Source: Cryptomeria japonica (Eukaryota > Streptophyta > Pinopsida > Cupressales > Cupressaceae). Taken from it: 64,000 bases of DNA. The position numbers were made by a program, and so were the translations under genes. Under the pieces are notes generated by a model. The model ran no database searches, was not told where the DNA came from, and saw only the letters and a list, made by a program, of their open reading frames with translations. How positions within the stretch are numbered: position 1 is the stretch's first letter; each line of letters opens with the position of its first letter. Below are positions 13,373 to 23,745 of this stretch, piece after piece. Location of the stretch: NCBI RefSeq assembly GCF_030272615.1, contig NC_081410.1, positions 119,846,640 to 119,910,639 on the forward strand, given 5' to 3'.

Positions 13373-14530
13373 CTATCCCAATTTTGTACCCATGTCATGG
13401 TTCATTATGCTAAGCTGTTTGATAGCAACCCCTCTAGCTCTTGATGGTTTGCATAGTTTGTCCCATGATATCAATGGGATTTTTTGACTTTCATTTGTTC
13501 CATTCCAAAAAAATCTCCTCATAATGTGTGTGATCATACTTTCAATAGCTTCTGGAATCTTCATGCATGACATTGAGTATACTGGTATAGCTGCCAAAAC
13601 CGTCTTTATTAGTAGAATCTTCCCTACCAAGGCCGGCCACTTCCCTTTTCGGGCTTCCATCTTTCTTTTGCAGCTACCAATCGGATTATCCCAATAACCT
13701 TTCTTGTTTACTCCGACAGATAAAGGCATTCCCAAAAATCTCCTAGGAAAATTTGCCACCTTAAGATCCAAAATTGTTGCAATCTCTCTTTGTAAGCTTG
13801 GTTGTACATTTAGAAAGAAAAATTATGACTTCCTCCAATTTGTGATTTGCCTTGACGCCTTGTTGTATCCATCCAATAAAATTTTGATCATCTTGACTTT
13901 ACTCCTAATGGCACTGACAAAAAGAATTATATCATTTGCAAATTGTTGATGTGTTACAACTTCAATACCTGAGGTGACACTCATTCCTCTCCAACTTCCA
14001 TCAAATCTCTTTTGCATAATACTTCTCCCTAGAGCTTCAACCATTATTCCATTCCATTTATCTCCAAACCTAAATTGAGTCATCACATATAGGAGGAATT
14101 GTCTATCTACTAAGTCATAAGCTTTCAAAATGTCTAGCTTTATGACCATATTGGGAGCCCTTAGTTTTCTAGCTCAATGAATTGCTTCATGGGCCAAAAT
14201 TATGCCTTCCACAATATATCTGCTTAGGGAAAAACCATTTTGTTCCTTTGAGATGATTTTGTTGAGCACTTTTTTTAGTCTATTGGCTATAACTTATGTG
14301 ACAATTTTATATGCTGTATTGCATAGAGAAATTGGTCGATAGTCCCCCATACTCCTTGCTTCCTTCTTTTTTAGAATCAGTGCTAGAAAGGTGTGGTTGA
14401 TTGCCCCAAGCATGGTTGTCATTCTTCTTGATTCCTCCACAACATTGGTTAAGTCCACCTTTAGAATCTCCCATAACACCTGATAGAATTTGGTCGGAAG
14501 CTGTCAGGCTCCAAAGCTTTCTCAAGATTG
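13373..14530 (-). pseudogene. LINE ORF2 reverse transcriptase and connection region, broken
   Basis: The reading shows YRPISLCNTAYKI (14,294-14,479), then KLDILKAYD (14,149 downward), then HQQFANDIILF, then the connection region with FLGMPLS, WPALVGKILLIKTVLAAIPVYSM and FFWNG. These are reverse transcriptase and LINE connection motifs. The catalytic F/Y-x-D-D box reads FAND, so the first catalytic Asp is Asn. The RQGDPLSP-type segment is missing by deletion between FGDKWNG and IMVEALGR. A frameshift lies near 14,480. The copy cannot encode an active enzyme. Confidence 0.85.
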
Positions 14531-14660
14531 AGTTGAAATGTAGCCTTTTTTACTTCCTCCATGGACATTGGTTTGTATAGTTCTAAATTATCTGCCTCAT
14601 TGATAATATTCAGGATATTTCTTAAGTAATGTTCCCTTTCCTATCTATGGTCTTGTGTAG

Positions 14661-15000
14661 ATTTTCTTTTATTTAAAAAAAAATCAAAATAGCAAGACAA
14701 TTTTAGAATTTTGTTCTATTGGGAGATTTTGAAGGACCAAATTTTTGGTAAAGGAATTATCAAGTCATATTTTACAAGGAGATGGCATTTAAGAGGGACA
14801 AGAGAAATTAAGACTTCACAATCACATTTAGTAGAAAAATAACAAAAAATAGGTGAAGAAAGAATACATAGATATATACACACACGATTACATATACACA
14901 CATACACACACACACACACACATATATTGATCGGTGAAGGAGTATCCATTTTATTAAGATCAATTTTTTTCTTGGCCTGAACTAGGTGGGGTTACAAATG
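14661..15000. other. Spacer with (CA)n microsatellite
   Basis: A+T-rich sequence separates the LINE reverse transcriptase from a LINE ORF1 fragment. It includes an imperfect CA/TA microsatellite at about 14,877-14,925. No gene was seen. Confidence 0.6.
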
Positions 15001-15145
15001 GGGAGCTACCTCCCTAATGATTTAGAAAACCAAAGTAAAAATCCCATTAACATGTATCAACAATTCAACGTTGCACATGTACATCAACTTTGGAATGAGA
15101 GCATAGAAGCATATTTAAAGTTATTTCATCCTTCAATTTGTCATC

Positions 15146-15530
15146 TCACTTGCTCGTCACTATCTTCCACCCTTTCTCTTGCGCTTCTACATTTGTACCC
15201 TCCTCAAAACTTTCTCGGAAGGATTTATTTTCCCTTTTATCTAGACAACATGAGATTTTTGGTCTTTGTAGTTTCTCCATGTTTGTATCCCCCATAGAAT
15301 TAGCGCTGCCCTTTTTTAAACTCAAACCCCTACTCGAGACTTTAGGATTTTGTTCATCAATAAGTAGTGCTCCATTACAATCACCCTTATCAATCAATGG
15401 ATTTGGGTTTTTGTCTTGACACTTCTCTTCCTTCTCCATCAAATAATGAATGGGGGAGACATCTTTCCACCAAGTTGCATGTTTGTCCAATTTGCGCTTG
15501 GCACAAAAAGCAACAACATGCCGTATTTGT
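15146..15530 (-). pseudogene. LINE ORF1 fragment (post zinc-knuckle region)
   Basis: Reading minus from about 15,530, a residual knuckle (HVVAFCAKRK) is followed by LDKHATWWKDVSPIHYLMEK and then a hydrophilic tail. The K-ATWWKD signature just after a CCHC knuckle also occurs in the plus-strand LINE ORF1 at 17.1 kb in this window, so this is a fragment of a related ORF1. It may belong to the minus-strand LINE at 10.1-14.66 kb, but the endonuclease between them is missing. Confidence 0.6.
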
Positions 15531-15603
15531 TTAACTAATTTAATTGTACTTCCTCAACTATAGAGAATTTGAACATAATTTCTAATTTTTATCATGCATG
15601 TAC

Positions 15604-15667
15604 ATAACATTCTATAATAGTATAATATTTTGACAATAACATTCTATAATGGTATAATGTTTTGACA
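15604..15667. repeat. 32-bp tandem duplication before a LINE
   Basis: ATAACATTCTATAAT-GTATAAT-TTTTGACA occurs twice in tandem with two substitutions, and a third partial copy starts at 15,668. It lies just upstream of the start of the ORF1-only LINE. Confidence 0.8.
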
Positions 15668-15697
15668 ATAACATTTGCTTTGCTTAGGCCTATTGCG

Positions 15698-17660
15698 ATG
15701 TCTAAGTCTTTGCTCGTTGCGCTACCGTTGGTGACTCTCGCCTAGACTAGTTTGAAATCACCCTCCTTTATGTTGGTGGTTGACCATTCTACTGTGGGAG
15801 TCGGTAATGATGTTGTAGGTGCTAGAGCTGTGGCTGCTCCGTCTGGTGCCGTTGCCTCTACTGCCGATGGTGATCTTGTTGTGGGTGCTAAGGCCCCTCC
15901 CAAACCTTCTTCTTTTGCTGGTGGGCGAAGCTTTGCTCATGTAGTCAAATCTGCTGCTCATTCCTCCAAGGGGATTCGTCCTCTTCCTTGTGTCAAGACC
16001 TCCCCTATGGTGGTCCGTGGCCAGGAGGTTGATGAAAATGTTATTGCAAATATGCAATAACATGGGAGAGAACAATGTAAGATTTTCCCATGGTATATCA
16101 ACTCAACACAAACAATAACATGGGAGAGAACAATGTAAGATCATGTTATCACAACTTTCATATCTACATATATAGCACATGGACTTAAAACAATTTATCT
16201 TTTGATCCCAAATTATCTTCTAGATTAGTGTGTGTTAATATGTCTATCATAGATTCTAACTAGAGATCTTTTATGCAACACCTTAGTCAAATGATTATAA
16301 TATTGTGGGACATGCCCATCATATCTATAAGGAAAATGACACAATTTAATCTGCCACCACTCATATGTATCCTAGACCATTTATTATGAACTTAAAACTT
16401 AAACCTCTCATGTGCCTCAATCAACATCTAAAAAAAGGAGTATGACATTATTCATTTAAAATGAAAAGCTCACTCAAGTTAAAAATATGTACATGTACTT
16501 GAGACTTAGTATAAACATTGCCTCATTAAATATAAACATAACAAAAAATCTCTTACAAAATATTTAAGTTGGTTTTGACACCATTTAACATTTTTTAAAT
16601 TTACATCTTTGATCAAATATGTTAACTTGCAAGGAACATGTTGAAGTATATGAGGATTCAATATGACACAAAACACACATACATACATATTAAAAGTAAT
16701 AATGGCATGGTTCAAACAAGACCTTCCAACATTCAAATATAGATTAGGTCATTCTAAGTAGTGATATAACAATATAGTGAATCACTTAATGTGCGTCCAA
16801 TTTGGGTTCGCCTTCCGAATCTCCCTCTTCATTTTTGGGAGCTTTCTTGCTATGAGGCTATTGGTAAAGCTTTTGGCCATTTCTTAAAGGTTGATGATGC
16901 CACGTCTTTAATGGGCCACACTACCTTTTCCCGCATCCTAGTTGATATTGACATCTCTTTGCCTCTCCTGGGAGATGTGGCTCTCATGGTTGGAGATCGG
17001 CCTTGGACACAATTGTTGGAGTTTGAGGGTCTTCCCTTTCATTGTTAGAAATGTTTCTCTACGGGCTATCTTGCTTTGGATTGCTCTATTTCATGTCACA
17101 AAGGTGCCGCTACTTGGTGGAAGGATGCTACTGATGATCACTTGACCATCTATTCTGCTGATTTTGATTTGGATGACTCCTCTCATAAGGATGAGGTGCC
17201 TTTTACTACTGTTGATGCTGTTGTCAATTCCACTGTTATGGCTCCTCCTGTCATGACAAATTCAACTCCTGTTGCCTCTGACTTGTTGCTCTGCTCTACA
17301 CCTATTGGTTCTGCTCCTGATGCCGCTCCTTTGCAGCAATCTGCTATTCTACAAGTGACCCCTCATGTTTAGCAACAATCGACTGTTGTCCCACAACAAT
17401 ATTTTGCTAGCTCTATTGATGGTTTCCATGCAGGATCCTTTGGTCATTCCCTTGACGGCCCCAATGACAATATGGCCTAGATTTTTGTTTGGTGCAGGCG
17501 GAATGGGAAGTCCTCCCCGCCCCCCCAAGCGTCGGGTGTCCATACCCCTCCTTGAGTTGGGTCTGAGTTGTAGAAGGTTGGACACGTCTTTTTCTTTTGT
17601 TCAACCTCACTTGTTATGGGCTTGCTCCAATGTATTATTTTTACTGCCTATAGGCTGTTC
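15698..17660 (+). pseudogene. LINE ORF1 (DUF4283 plus CCHC knuckle), broken
   Basis: An ATG at 15,698 opens a frame with a TAG at 15,743. It continues past Ala/Val-rich sequence to GGRSFAHVVKSAAH and VVRGQEVDENVIANMQ, then stops at 16,060. After the 0.7-kb interruption it resumes with PIWVRLPNLPLHFWELS, ILVDIDISLPL and RPWTQLLEFEGLPFHC. These are the conserved DUF4283 tail and first knuckle Cys. A stop follows, then a knuckle remnant in another frame and GAATWWKDATDDH. ORF1 proteins of plant LINEs bind RNA as part of the retrotransposition particle. This copy is inactivated by stops, a frameshift and the insertion. Confidence 0.75.
16061..16780. other. Unidentified block interrupting LINE ORF1
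   Basis: A+T-rich block with no gene. It starts with a 29-bp duplicated motif (CAATAACATGGGAGAGAACA and the following bases) at about 16,056 and again at about 16,111, so the insertion edge was duplicated. No terminal repeats or target duplication were found. Confidence 0.45.
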
Positions 17661-17735
17661 TTTTTGATAGTCTCTGACTATGTAAAGGGTCGGTGCCATT
17701 GTTAATGCTGCTTTTTTAATAAAAAATAATATTGT

Positions 17736-18124
17736 ATGCATACTGAAATATAATATTTTCACTCTTTGAATTTTAACCATCACATTGGTAATCTCTTCTT
17801 CTTCTCAACTCACTTCTTGTGAGATTTTCTCTTTTTGCCTTGATGATTAATTTGTATCAGGTCCAGGCCCTTTTTGTGCTTATTTAATCAAAACCATCAC
17901 ATTGGTAATATTAAATTTCATAAATAATATATCATGTACATGTGCTGAGTTCATAAGGAAGGAAGAACCTATAGATAAACGTGTTCTATACCTCTTATGG
18001 AATTTCTTATTAAAGTTTTTTAATGTTTTCATCAGATCTCTCTTTGAATATATAATAGAAAATTACTCTAACAATTTGAGACTTATATAGATGTATAACT
18101 AAAGTTTTCTAAAGTTTTTATTAG
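17736..18124. other. Non-coding spacer
   Basis: No gene or element was recognised. The sequence is A+T-rich and ACCATCACATTGGTAATCT-like strings occur twice, at about 17,777 and 17,892. Confidence 0.4.
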
Positions 18125-18129
18125 ATCCC

Positions 18130-18560
18130 TTCTTTTTTTTGGATAGGTAATAGGTCGTAGCCGAATATTTTTATTAATTTAATAATGTTTTTACATCCCG
18201 GTTCAGTGTGGGCACCGGTAAAAAAACCTCCAGTCTTGCCCAAGGAAATTGTTCCTAGTAAAACTATTTACAAATAATACATGGGTTGCTCTAGGCTTTA
18301 TTGCCTAACACCAACAAAGATAATACATGGCTGTACCAAGGAGTTTCTCTCTTGGCACAACATTGGAAATACATAAATTACATTGTATTCTGCCTTAAAT
18401 ACAACTATTATTATAGAAGCAGATATTTTTCTGCCAGCCTCTAATTTCCATTCCTCCAACTTCTCCTATCCATGTTCCCTCGTCCATCCCCGAGTAAACA
18501 CCCATGCAACTCATTCTTTAACCTGCAATGCTGCCCTGAAATACTGAAACCACTACATTG
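18130..18560 (-). mobile_element. Probable 3' end of a LINE
   Basis: On the minus strand this reads as an untranslated tail: ACCGGTGCCCACACTGAACC, GGATGTAAAAACATTATTAA, AATAAAAATATTCGG, ending in an eight-base A run (T run at about 18,132-18,139 plus). The order GGTGCCC, ATGTAAAAAC, AATTAATA, A run resembles the 3' ends of the other LINEs in this window. No coding part is attached. Confidence 0.4.
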
Positions 18561-19130
18561 CTCCAGAACTTGTTAGACAGATTATAATGCAATAAATAAT
18601 AACTAGTGCCCTCTTTTCTATTACATAGCTTAAGGACTATCTACAAGTAAACTCATAATTTAGTAGAATACTACTTACAAGAATTCAACTTCAGAAAGAA
18701 CTGATCAACTGTCCTTTACTGGTGCATTTGAAAGGTAGAAGGAAGACATATCTAATTGTGCTGATAGCGAAAGACTATGTTTCAACCCAAGATTGAAATC
18801 TCTAGTCTTAAAAAGCTCAAAAGAAAGGGAGACACGAGCAAGAATAATCAAGAACTTAAATTCACCATCATCATCAATCAAGAGCAAGAATAATCTTCAC
18901 ATCGACACTTCATCAACAATGTAGCAAAATATTAACAAATAAAATGTAATAGAATTTTTTGAAAATGAACCCTTCTCTATCCGTGTAATAAAATAATTAG
19001 AGTAGAAGGAAATCAACCCAACTATCTGCACCTAACTGCCTTTGCAAATAAAAACAGACCAGACCCAGAGTATCTGTGACCAAATATATTCAATAACGAG
19101 AATACATTCTAAATAAATATATACATTTGA
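18561..19130. other. Non-coding spacer
   Basis: No gene seen. Ser/Leu-rich short frames here have no support. GAGCAAGAATAATC-type strings occur twice near 18,835-18,895, a local duplication. Confidence 0.4.
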
Positions 19131-19131
19131 G

Positions 19132-19195
<64 letters not shown>

Positions 19196-19372
19196 CATGT
19201 ATATATATATACATATATGTATATATATGTATACATATATGTATATATGTATGTATATATATCTATATAGAAATGTATGTATGTATATACATACATATAT
19301 ATATATATATATGTATATATATGTATATATATATATGTATATATATGTATATATATGTATATATATATATAT
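19132..19372. repeat. (TA)n-rich microsatellite block
   Basis: About 240 bp of TA dinucleotides with interspersed TATG and TACA units. It produces long Tyr/Ile frames on both strands that are not genes. Confidence 0.95.
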
Positions 19373-19460
19373 TAGTATAGATACAAATGAGGGAAAAAAA
19401 TTCACATCTACATATTTATATTAGGGAAAAAATCTATATATATACAAATGAGGGAAAAAA

Positions 19461-19463
<3 letters not shown>

Positions 19464-19522
<59 letters not shown>
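19464..19522. repeat. (CA)n microsatellite
   Basis: Near-perfect CA repeat of about 29 units. It is preceded by a duplicated flank: ATACAAATGAGGGAAAAAAA followed by TTCACA occurs at about 19,381 and again at 19,443, which suggests the two microsatellites grew from a local duplication. Confidence 0.95.
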
Positions 19523-19525
<3 letters not shown>

Positions 19526-19793
19526 ACATATCTATAGGATTATAATTCCGAAAATGCTCATAAAATTTCTTAGAGCTTTGTCTGTAGTCCTATTTTTAGA
19601 AAGACTGAAAGATATTGTATCAGAAGTATTTAAACAACACAAAGGTCCAAAATTAACGAGGAGTTCATACCCTAAACACATTATTGTCAGATTCTAGGAG
19701 TAATACCAGACTTAACAAAATGTATACTCCTACAAAAGCACACGATTACTATATTCTAAAGAGGAAACCACAATTAGGTTCCAAACCATAGAA
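19523..19793. other. Non-coding spacer
   Basis: No gene or repeat was recognised between the CA microsatellite and the ORF that ends at 19,794. Confidence 0.4.
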
Positions 19794-20504
19794 CTAAGGA
19801 GCTGTCATGCTTTTGCTTTCGTCTTCACTAGCCTTCCTTTTCCGCACCTCCCTTGCACTCCTCTTAGCATCCTGAAGGTGAGAATCCTTGATAACTACAG
19901 GGGGTAAAACCTGAAAGATGCCTAGCTCTGCCTTTGGAAATTCTGGTGGGGGCTCAAATTCTTCGGCTCTCATGTATTCAACCCACCATTGGGTGCCCTC
20001 TGCTGGCTTTAGATGCAACCACTTCTGGAGGAAATAAATATTGCACTCCATAATTGATTTCCTCTCTATAAATTGTTTCCTATCCTTTATTATCAGAACA
20101 TGGCGACGAATAATGCCTTCTTTTCAGAGTTCAACCTTCTTGCCCCTTTCCAGCTCGTAGTCTTCAGTAAAGGGGATCCTTAAATGTTCATCCACATTAT
20201 CTACCGCAATTTCCAAGCCCTTGAGGAGTTCTAGCTTGAAAATTGCAGTGCAGAGGTAAATTACATCTACCTTCGGCAATTTTAACACCAGAAGGATTGC
20301 TGCAAATGTCGTTGGAATGTCTAGATTTACCCTGAATCTATGATCATTGTTGATAATATCCTCCCCCATAATTTCATGAATTGCCCTAACCGATAAATCG
20401 TCTAAGTCGTTTAAGACCCTATGCCACCTTTCTAGTTTAATCATACCCCTGAATGACATCATCCTATGCTCTTCCTTAGGAAAAAGCACAATATGTGACT
20501 CCAT
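19794..20504 (-). pseudogene. Unrecognised ORF with a single in-frame stop
   Basis: From an ATG at 20,504 the minus strand is open for 126 codons to a TGA at about 20,124. It continues in the same frame for about 25 codons to an internal Met and then 85 more codons to a stop at 19,794. In total about 236 codons carry one internal stop. The N-terminal part reads MESHIVLFPKEEHRMMSF, the middle IPTTFAAILLVLKLPKVDVI, and the C-terminal part PAEGTQWWVEYMRAEEFEPP, ending in a Lys/Arg-rich tail (SAREVRKRKASEDESKS). An in-frame stop lies just upstream of the ATG. It may be a retroelement gag-like protein or a decayed host gene. I do not recognise it. Confidence 0.5.
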
Positions 20505-21100
20505 TAAAATCAGACACTAACGTTTAAGGAAATTTTGTATCAAACAAAGGCTGATCATTCTATTTAATAGTTGAAGACAGTGCAGAATATTAATGGCGAT
20601 AAATTCCCCCATTAAGTGAGTTTTCCCTCGAGAAGTATGGGTGATGATGAAGATCTACTTAACTTGGCCACCTTGCGAAGACATCATAAACTGCCAGCTA
20701 CACATGTTAATACTATTATCGAGGGCACTCATTATCAAGACCACTACTTGTAATGGTGGGTATAATATACGACTTACTTTATTAATTAAAGGGGCCAATT
20801 CTTATTATAGTTAGATCATCCCTATAGGTGTCTAGAAGGGAAAAGGTTATCTCTCTTCGACTCTTTCTTCCTATATTTTTACTCACTTCTAACCAACCCC
20901 TAAGTTTGCAAGTTTATTGGCCTTACCGTTGCCTTCACTTTATAAGATTTAGAGTCTAATATTTTAAGTCTTTGAGAGGGACAATAGCCCTTCCTATGTG
21001 GCCATTTAAATACCTATTAGGTGTGAATTCATTGCTAAAAACCATAATTATTAGTTTCTAATCCAATAGGTTAACTTTAAGCAAGTAATTATCGATCAAT
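20505..21100. other. Non-coding spacer
   Basis: No gene seen between the unrecognised ORF and the LINE 3' end. Possible promoter or 5' UTR of the ORF, but no motif decides this. Confidence 0.35.
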
Positions 21101-21110
21101 CCCCCCCCCC

Positions 21111-21145
<35 letters not shown>
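21101..21145. repeat. Compound microsatellite C11-(CT)n-(TA)n
   Basis: A run of 11-12 C is followed by CT dinucleotides and then TA dinucleotides. It sits at the 3' end of the minus-strand LINE half, where a tail microsatellite would be expected. Confidence 0.9.
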
Positions 21146-22440
21146 CCATAAGAACAAAGCTCGAGATAATAAAACCCACCTATAATTCTACCAGGACCAA
21201 CTAAGTTGCTAATATTAGTTAGAATGACTAGTTATATAAGGAGGTTTTGTCATCCCTTATTAATCCAAGCGGCTAGCCCCTATGCCCTTGTTTCAATATT
21301 TGTCTATATTGTTCTCAGTTTTACTAGTGTTTCTAGTCTATCTATGACTACCCTGCTCTCCCAAATATTGACCATGCCGAGAATTTGAGATTCCCACCAG
21401 ACTCCCTGATTATATAATGGTGTTTCCATCTGCTCCCATATTATCTAGTTCATCTGCACGCGATTTTCCCTCTCTATATATGTGGTTGAATTTTCCCTTC
21501 TTGAATGATTGGACTAAATATAGGTCTCTTGTGAGTTACATTAAGCATCTAGTTTGGCATAGATCCTTTTCTCAAAGCACAAATCACAATTGCAGAATCA
21601 CCTTCAATGGCCAGTTTCTCCACCTTCAAATATTTACATATTAGAAGCCCTTCCACAAGGGCCATCAACTCAGCCATGTTATTAGTCTCAATACTAATTG
21701 GTTTTGCATACCTTCCCACCTCTGTTCCATTTGAATTATGAAGACAACATCCTATGCTTGCCTGACCTGGGTTATCGTGAGATGCATCGTCAAAGTTGAG
21801 CTTGAACCACCCTCTCTTGGGAGGATGCCACACAAATTCTTCTCTCATTCGTTTATTATCTTCAGCTCTAGGCCCTACATAGGGGGGAATCTTAAGCCCA
21901 ATAAATCTACCCCTCATCTTCTCATTCCAATAAGTCATCTTGGCCATCATTTTTTGCTGATTCATAATCCTGTAATTCACAATTTTAGTGATGGCCACCT
22001 CAATTTTATTTGTTAGCTATTTCCATCCCATCCTCTTATCCTTGAAAACGTGTCTATTCCATTCCTTCCATAACTCCCATATAACAATAGAGGGTGCTAT
22101 TATCCATAGACTACCATACAAACATCTCTTCTTTATAACATGCCAAGCTTGGAACATATTCAAGATGGAATTGGGTAAAGCTGAGCTCCACCCCAACTTG
22201 TTGCATAGTCACATCCAACATTGGTTAGAGAACTTACACGTCAGTAATATGTGATTTGCATCCTTCACTTCCTCTTCACATAGCGGACATCTGCTCGGTC
22301 CTTCATATCCCATTTTTATGAACCTATCAGTTGTTAGGATCCTGTTCTGTAAAGCTAGCCATGAAAACATGCCAGCCTTAGGTGAACAATTCTTGTCCCA
22401 GCATAATTCCAGTGGGATATTAGTCTTGGGAATGTACAGG
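21146..22440 (-). mobile_element. 3' half of a LINE (zf-RVT, RNase H, 3' region)
   Basis: Reading minus from 22,440, the sequence enters ORF2 in the zf-RVT domain (IPKTNIPLELCWDKNCSPKA, then RCPLCEEEVKDANH and ILLTCKF), then the WELWKEWNRHVFKDK segment, then RNase H (21,998-21,549), then a short decayed 3' region ending at the compound microsatellite. Everything 5' of zf-RVT is missing, and at 22,440 the sequence changes abruptly to a tandem repeat. The break point corresponds to where the plus-strand LINE half at 36.75 kb ends. Confidence 0.8.
21549..21998 (-). pseudogene. LINE ORF2 RNase H segment
   Basis: A 149-residue open segment. The N-terminal part links from zf-RVT (MTYWNEKMRGRFIGLKIPP). 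RNase H begins at GWFKLNFDDASHDNPGQASI, with the first catalytic Asp kept, then NNMAELMALVEGLL with the catalytic Glu, and KLAIEGDSAIVICAL with the second Asp. The distal part is in broken frames below 21,549. Three acidic residues are kept, so this copy is younger or less decayed than the RNase H at 11.8-12.2 kb. Confidence 0.8.
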
Positions 22441-23745
22441 GTAAGGTACGATGAGGTATTGATAAAGGATACATGTATGAGAAGCTAACGAATTAATTTA
22501 CATGCTATCATCATACACATACAAGTTATGAAAATATGGAGAACTATTAGAAGTATAAATGAGATGTAAAAAAATTAATAAATTATAATAATGAAAGAAA
22601 GTTATCCATTCAAAAGTGCATGATTCTATAGGCACGAGGCTAACATGACATGTGCAATAGAGATATCATTAAAATGTAAGAAACATGCATGCATAAACAA
22701 AGGAGGCGTGACGACTTATCAATAGCCATCATGCTACATGTGCATAAGAAATGTAGAGAACTGACCGCAAGATCACATATCTAAGATAAATCATATGTAT
22801 GTAAATTTTGATTTAAACTAATACATTATAATTTAATATATACTAAGAAACATGTGATATTAAATCAAAACATTGTGTCTAGAGCTAATTCTTAACCAAT
22901 AGTTTTCTCATGTAGTAGATAAATCATGAGAAGACATAATACTTGGTTTATAATATCATCCATATTGGACTAAAAAATGGATCTAATAAAGACATGGACC
23001 GAGTCTATAATATTTAAAATTTTAAGGATTTAAATAAAATGATTCAAATGATTATAAATTTAAAAATGGACACTAAAATATAATCTAAAATCATCGAATC
23101 AACAAGATATTAACTCAGATCTAGAAATATTCATGTAAATAGAAAGTAGAAATCATTTCACACGTGTAAAGAAGTATATGTAGAACAATCATAATCATCG
23201 TGTAAAATTTATTCAGTAAGACTCATATTAATGTTCACGTGTAATGTAGGTTAAGGTATAATGAGGTATTTATAAAGGATATGTGTATGAGAAGCTAATA
23301 AATTAAGGTAGATGCTAACACCATACACATGCTAGTTATGAAAATATGGAGATATATTAGAAGTACTATATATAACGTGTAAAAAAATGAGAATAATTAT
23401 AATAATAAAATAAATTTATCCATTCAAAGCACATGATTTTATCAACACAAGACTGGCATGTCATGTAAAAGAGAGATATCATCAAAATATAAAACAATTC
23501 CATGCATAAAAAAAGAATATGTGACATTATCAATAGCCATCATGCTACATGTGCATAAGAAATATAGAAAATACACCACAAGCTTACATATCTAAGGTAA
23601 ATTGGTCCATTTATACAAGATCATACATGCAAACTTAAATTTAAATGCATATGATCTAGAAGATAAATCATCTATATGTATATGTTAAATCATAATTTAA
23701 AGATTATTTTTTTTATATAATCCAATCCTACATGTAAATTATTCA
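22441..23745. repeat. ~0.8-kb tandem repeat, about 1.5 copies
   Basis: A ~345-bp block at 22,440-22,785 (AAGGTACGATGAGGTATT, ATGAGAAGCTAA, CAATAGCCATCATGCTACAT) recurs at 23,248-23,600 with moderate divergence, a period of about 808 bp. The ~430-bp stretch between the blocks (22,790-23,220) has a relative in inverted orientation at 36,756-37,170. The start of another unit follows at 23,600-23,745. There are no TG...CA ends, PBS or coding sequence, so I treat it as a satellite-like or unclassified dispersed repeat. Confidence 0.7.

Larger units (their letters stand above)
10100..14660 (-). mobile_element. Decayed L1-type LINE, 5'-truncated
   Basis: Reading the minus strand from about 14,660, the order is reverse transcriptase, post-RT connection region, zf-RVT zinc-binding domain, RNase H, a long 3' region, and an A tail (T run at about 10,101-10,108 on the plus strand). 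This is the ORF2 order of RNase H-bearing plant L1-type LINEs. The APE-type endonuclease and an adjacent ORF1 are absent, so the copy is 5'-truncated or rearranged. Frames are broken by several stops and shifts. Coding segments are listed separately. I did not find target-site duplications. Confidence 0.85.
15672..17735 (+). mobile_element. ORF1-only LINE derivative
   Basis: The element carries an N-terminal ORF1 part (15,698-16,060), a 0.7-kb insertion or unrelated block (16,061-16,780), the ORF1 core (16,785-17,660) and a LINE-type 3' end. That end has a GGGTCGGTGCC segment, TAATGCTGC and an A-rich TTTTTTAATAAAAAATAAT tail near 17,710-17,735. No endonuclease or reverse transcriptase lies between ORF1 and the 3' end, so it is internally deleted or a half-LINE. 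Boundaries are approximate. Confidence 0.6.

Noticed and set aside
19032..19424. Several long open frames on both strands
   Set aside because: They are Tyr/Ile/Met translations of a TA microsatellite, not genes.
22440..23600. Pair of ~345-bp direct repeats as LTRs
   Set aside because: No TG...CA ends, no PBS or PPT, no target duplication, and a further partial unit follows. A tandem repeat fits better.
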